In this document: positions 62,975 through 64,000 of the stretch, piece after piece
Position numbering within the stretch: the first letter of the stretch is position 1
How the letters are laid out: each line of letters begins with the position of its first letter
NCBI RefSeq assembly: GCF_019443445.1
Contig: NZ_CP080378.1
Location: 2,108,001 to 2,172,000 of the forward strand
DNA length: 64,000 nt
From: Massilia sp. PAMC28688
GTDB lineage: Bacteria; Pseudomonadota; Gammaproteobacteria; Burkholderiales; Burkholderiaceae_D
Direction of reading: 5' to 3'
Notes under the pieces: model-generated
Database searches by the model: none
What the model was told of the DNA's origin: nothing
Seen by the model: only the letters and a program-made list of their open reading frames with translations
Made by a program: the position numbers and the translations under genes

Positions 62975-64000
62975 TTACTTGAAGGGATAGGCCCCGATGT
63001 CGGGCCTGGTGTTGCGCTGCCTGGCGGCAGCTTCCAGCGCCATTGCCTGCTCGTCCACGCCCTTGCCGATGGCTGGCGAATCACCGCGCAGGCGAAAGTC
63101 CAGCTGGCCCGTCTTGTCGTACTTGAGAAACTGCGGCGCGCGCGCAATGGTGCCTGTGTGGGTCAAGCCGTTGCGCAACTGCCAGTCCGCCACGCTGCTG
63201 AGATATACCAGGTTATTGCGGTAAGTATTGTTCAAGCCGGTGGAACCCTGTTCCGAAATCCCGTACTTGTTGTCGTACACGATATTGTTGTAGACCGTCG
63301 TGAAATCGTTGGGACCCTTGGTGTGATAGAAGTCGCCGCCGCCAACGAGGATCCCCGTGGTCGATGCCGCCACCGTGTTATTGCTGACCACTACATTATT
63401 AGCGTCATGCCACATCTGGATGCCGGCCCCGCCAATGTGATGAACGAGGTTGAAGCGCGCGCTGCCGGAGGTCGAAATGTATATCCCCTGCACGAAGCGG
63501 CAGCCTGGCTTGCCGATGTGATGCACCGTGTTGCCGATCACATCGCTCTTGATACCGCGGTAATAGCTGTCCACGCCGATGCCCGCGCCACCGGCGCCGG
63601 TGCAGGGCGAATCGAGCGCGATGTGATGCACCAGGTTGTTACGGATGACCGAGAATGAACCGCCGTTGTAGATACCGTGGGTCCACTTGATGCCGTTGCG
63701 CGCTTCGCGCCCATCAATTTCAAAGCCGACGATGTCGACATAGCTGCCCCGGTTGTCCCAGCCGGCCTTGGTTTCGGAATACGAAGGCGGCACCAGCCGC
63801 GCGCCCCAGCGCCGGGTCGAGACATAGGAAATACGCTGGTGTTCGGTGCCGCTCATGGTGGTCTTGAAGCCACCCACGTAAGTGCCCGGCGCCACATGCA
63901 CCGTGGTGCCCGGCAGGGCCACCCTGGAGGCGCGCAAGATGGTCTGGAATGGCGACTGCGCAGTGCCGGGATTGGAGTCCGAGCCGTGCGGTGCCACGTA
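62975..64000 (-). CDS. Right-handed parallel beta-helix protein (partial)
   Basis: The minus-strand frame is open to the right edge of the window, so the 5' end is missing; at least 340 residues are present. The start of the visible part (YVAPHGSDSNPGTAQSPFQTI, with Y and V encoded before position 63990) is the usual opening of DUF1565-type beta-helix proteins. Repeated ladder units of the helix follow, with asparagine-ladder-like NNLVHHI, NNTVAAST and NNIVYDN. Members include polysaccharide lyases and surface proteins; no lyase active site is evident. The sequence ends PDIGAYPFK. Confidence 0.85.
   Translation of the reverse strand, partial: YVAPHGSDSNPGTAQSPFQTILRASRVALPGTTVHVAPGTYVGGFKTTMSGTEHQRISYVSTRRWGARLVPPSYSETKAGWDNRGSYVDIVGFEIDGREARNGIKWTHGIYNGGSFSVIRNNLVHHIALDSPCTGAGGAGIGVDSYYRGIKSDVIGNTVHHIGKPGCRFVQGIYISTSGSARFNLVHHIGGAGIQMWHDANNVVVSNNTVAASTTGILVGGGDFYHTKGPNDFTTVYNNIVYDNKYGISEQGSTGLNNTYRNNLVYLSSVADWQLRNGLTHTGTIARAPQFLKYDKTGQLDFRLRGDSPAIGKGVDEQAMALEAAARQRNTRPDIGAYPFK

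Noticed and set aside
1-64000. CRISPR array, prophage or complete IS
   Set aside because: No regular 24-37-bp repeats with spacers, no phage structural genes, and the only transposase-like sequence is a fragment.

Overview
The window is about 64 kb of high-GC chromosomal DNA from a Gram-negative bacterium, most probably a betaproteobacterium of the Oxalobacteraceae (Massilia/Telluria/Duganella-like). This is an inference from gene content and codon use: GTP-dependent PEP carboxykinase, SlyX, RdgC, YgiQ, two PEP-CTERM proteins, a lipase with its Lif foldase, an S8 protease with a PPC domain and a GH13 amylase with CBM20. No rRNA or CRISPR array is visible. No phage or complete insertion sequence is visible either. 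Coding is dense and mostly ordinary housekeeping or secreted hydrolytic functions, with a few decayed or accessory islands.

Layout. 1-580: two copies of a ~214-bp element with 19-21-bp terminal inverted repeats and no open gene. 0.6-8.2 kb: Lpd-like flavoprotein, AtaL-like protein, modAB without modC, Rep helicase, slyX, and a translationally coupled isochorismatase/GlxA-type regulator pair. 8.4-16.7 kb: M3 peptidase, several small conserved proteins, ygiQ. 17-20 kb: a large periplasmic-sensor PAS-GGDEF-EAL protein, then tRNA-Asp and tRNA-Val with a partial tRNA-Asp copy beside them. 20-26.6 kb: secreted hydrolases (oligopeptidase B, S8 protease, lipase plus foldase). 26.9-29.9 kb: TetR regulator, SOS-controlled dinB, rdgC. 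30-36.7 kb: PEP-CTERM HAF-repeat protein, a PKD-type lipoprotein flanked by a real and a decayed copy of an asparaginase 3' end, and a 2-hydroxyacid dehydrogenase. 37-43.7 kb: pckG, uvrA and a P-loop kinase, divergent ssb with a shared LexA-type box.

43.7-46.6 kb is the most accessory-looking part: a run of small minus-strand genes, visibly poorer in GC, resembling immunity-type proteins (one 5'-truncated), abutting a serine hydrolase pseudogene with two frameshifts and a stop. It is followed by a second PEP-CTERM gene and an ~800-bp nearly empty stretch. 48-53 kb holds a VOC protein, DUF3606, and a glycan-type cluster (DUF4254, GT2, GT9 coupled by ATGA overlaps, then a convergent GT9 preceded by a coupled 42-codon small ORF). 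53-64 kb: nudC, membrane protein, AsmA, IS5-type N-terminal fragment, lipoprotein, LpxR-like lipid A deacylase, CPA1 antiporter, alpha-amylase, and a parallel beta-helix protein running off the right edge.

Functional links: dinB, uvrA and ssb carry recognisable LexA-type operators, so a DNA-damage regulon is spread over 27-43 kb. Several exported hydrolases (S8, lipase, amylase, OpdB, M3) suggest a polymer-degrading lifestyle. I did not find a convincing wholly new system. The best candidates for a second look are the immunity-like island, the coupled small ORF before GT9, the 5' repeat pair, the asparaginase-end duplication and the tRNA-Asp fragment with nested hairpins.
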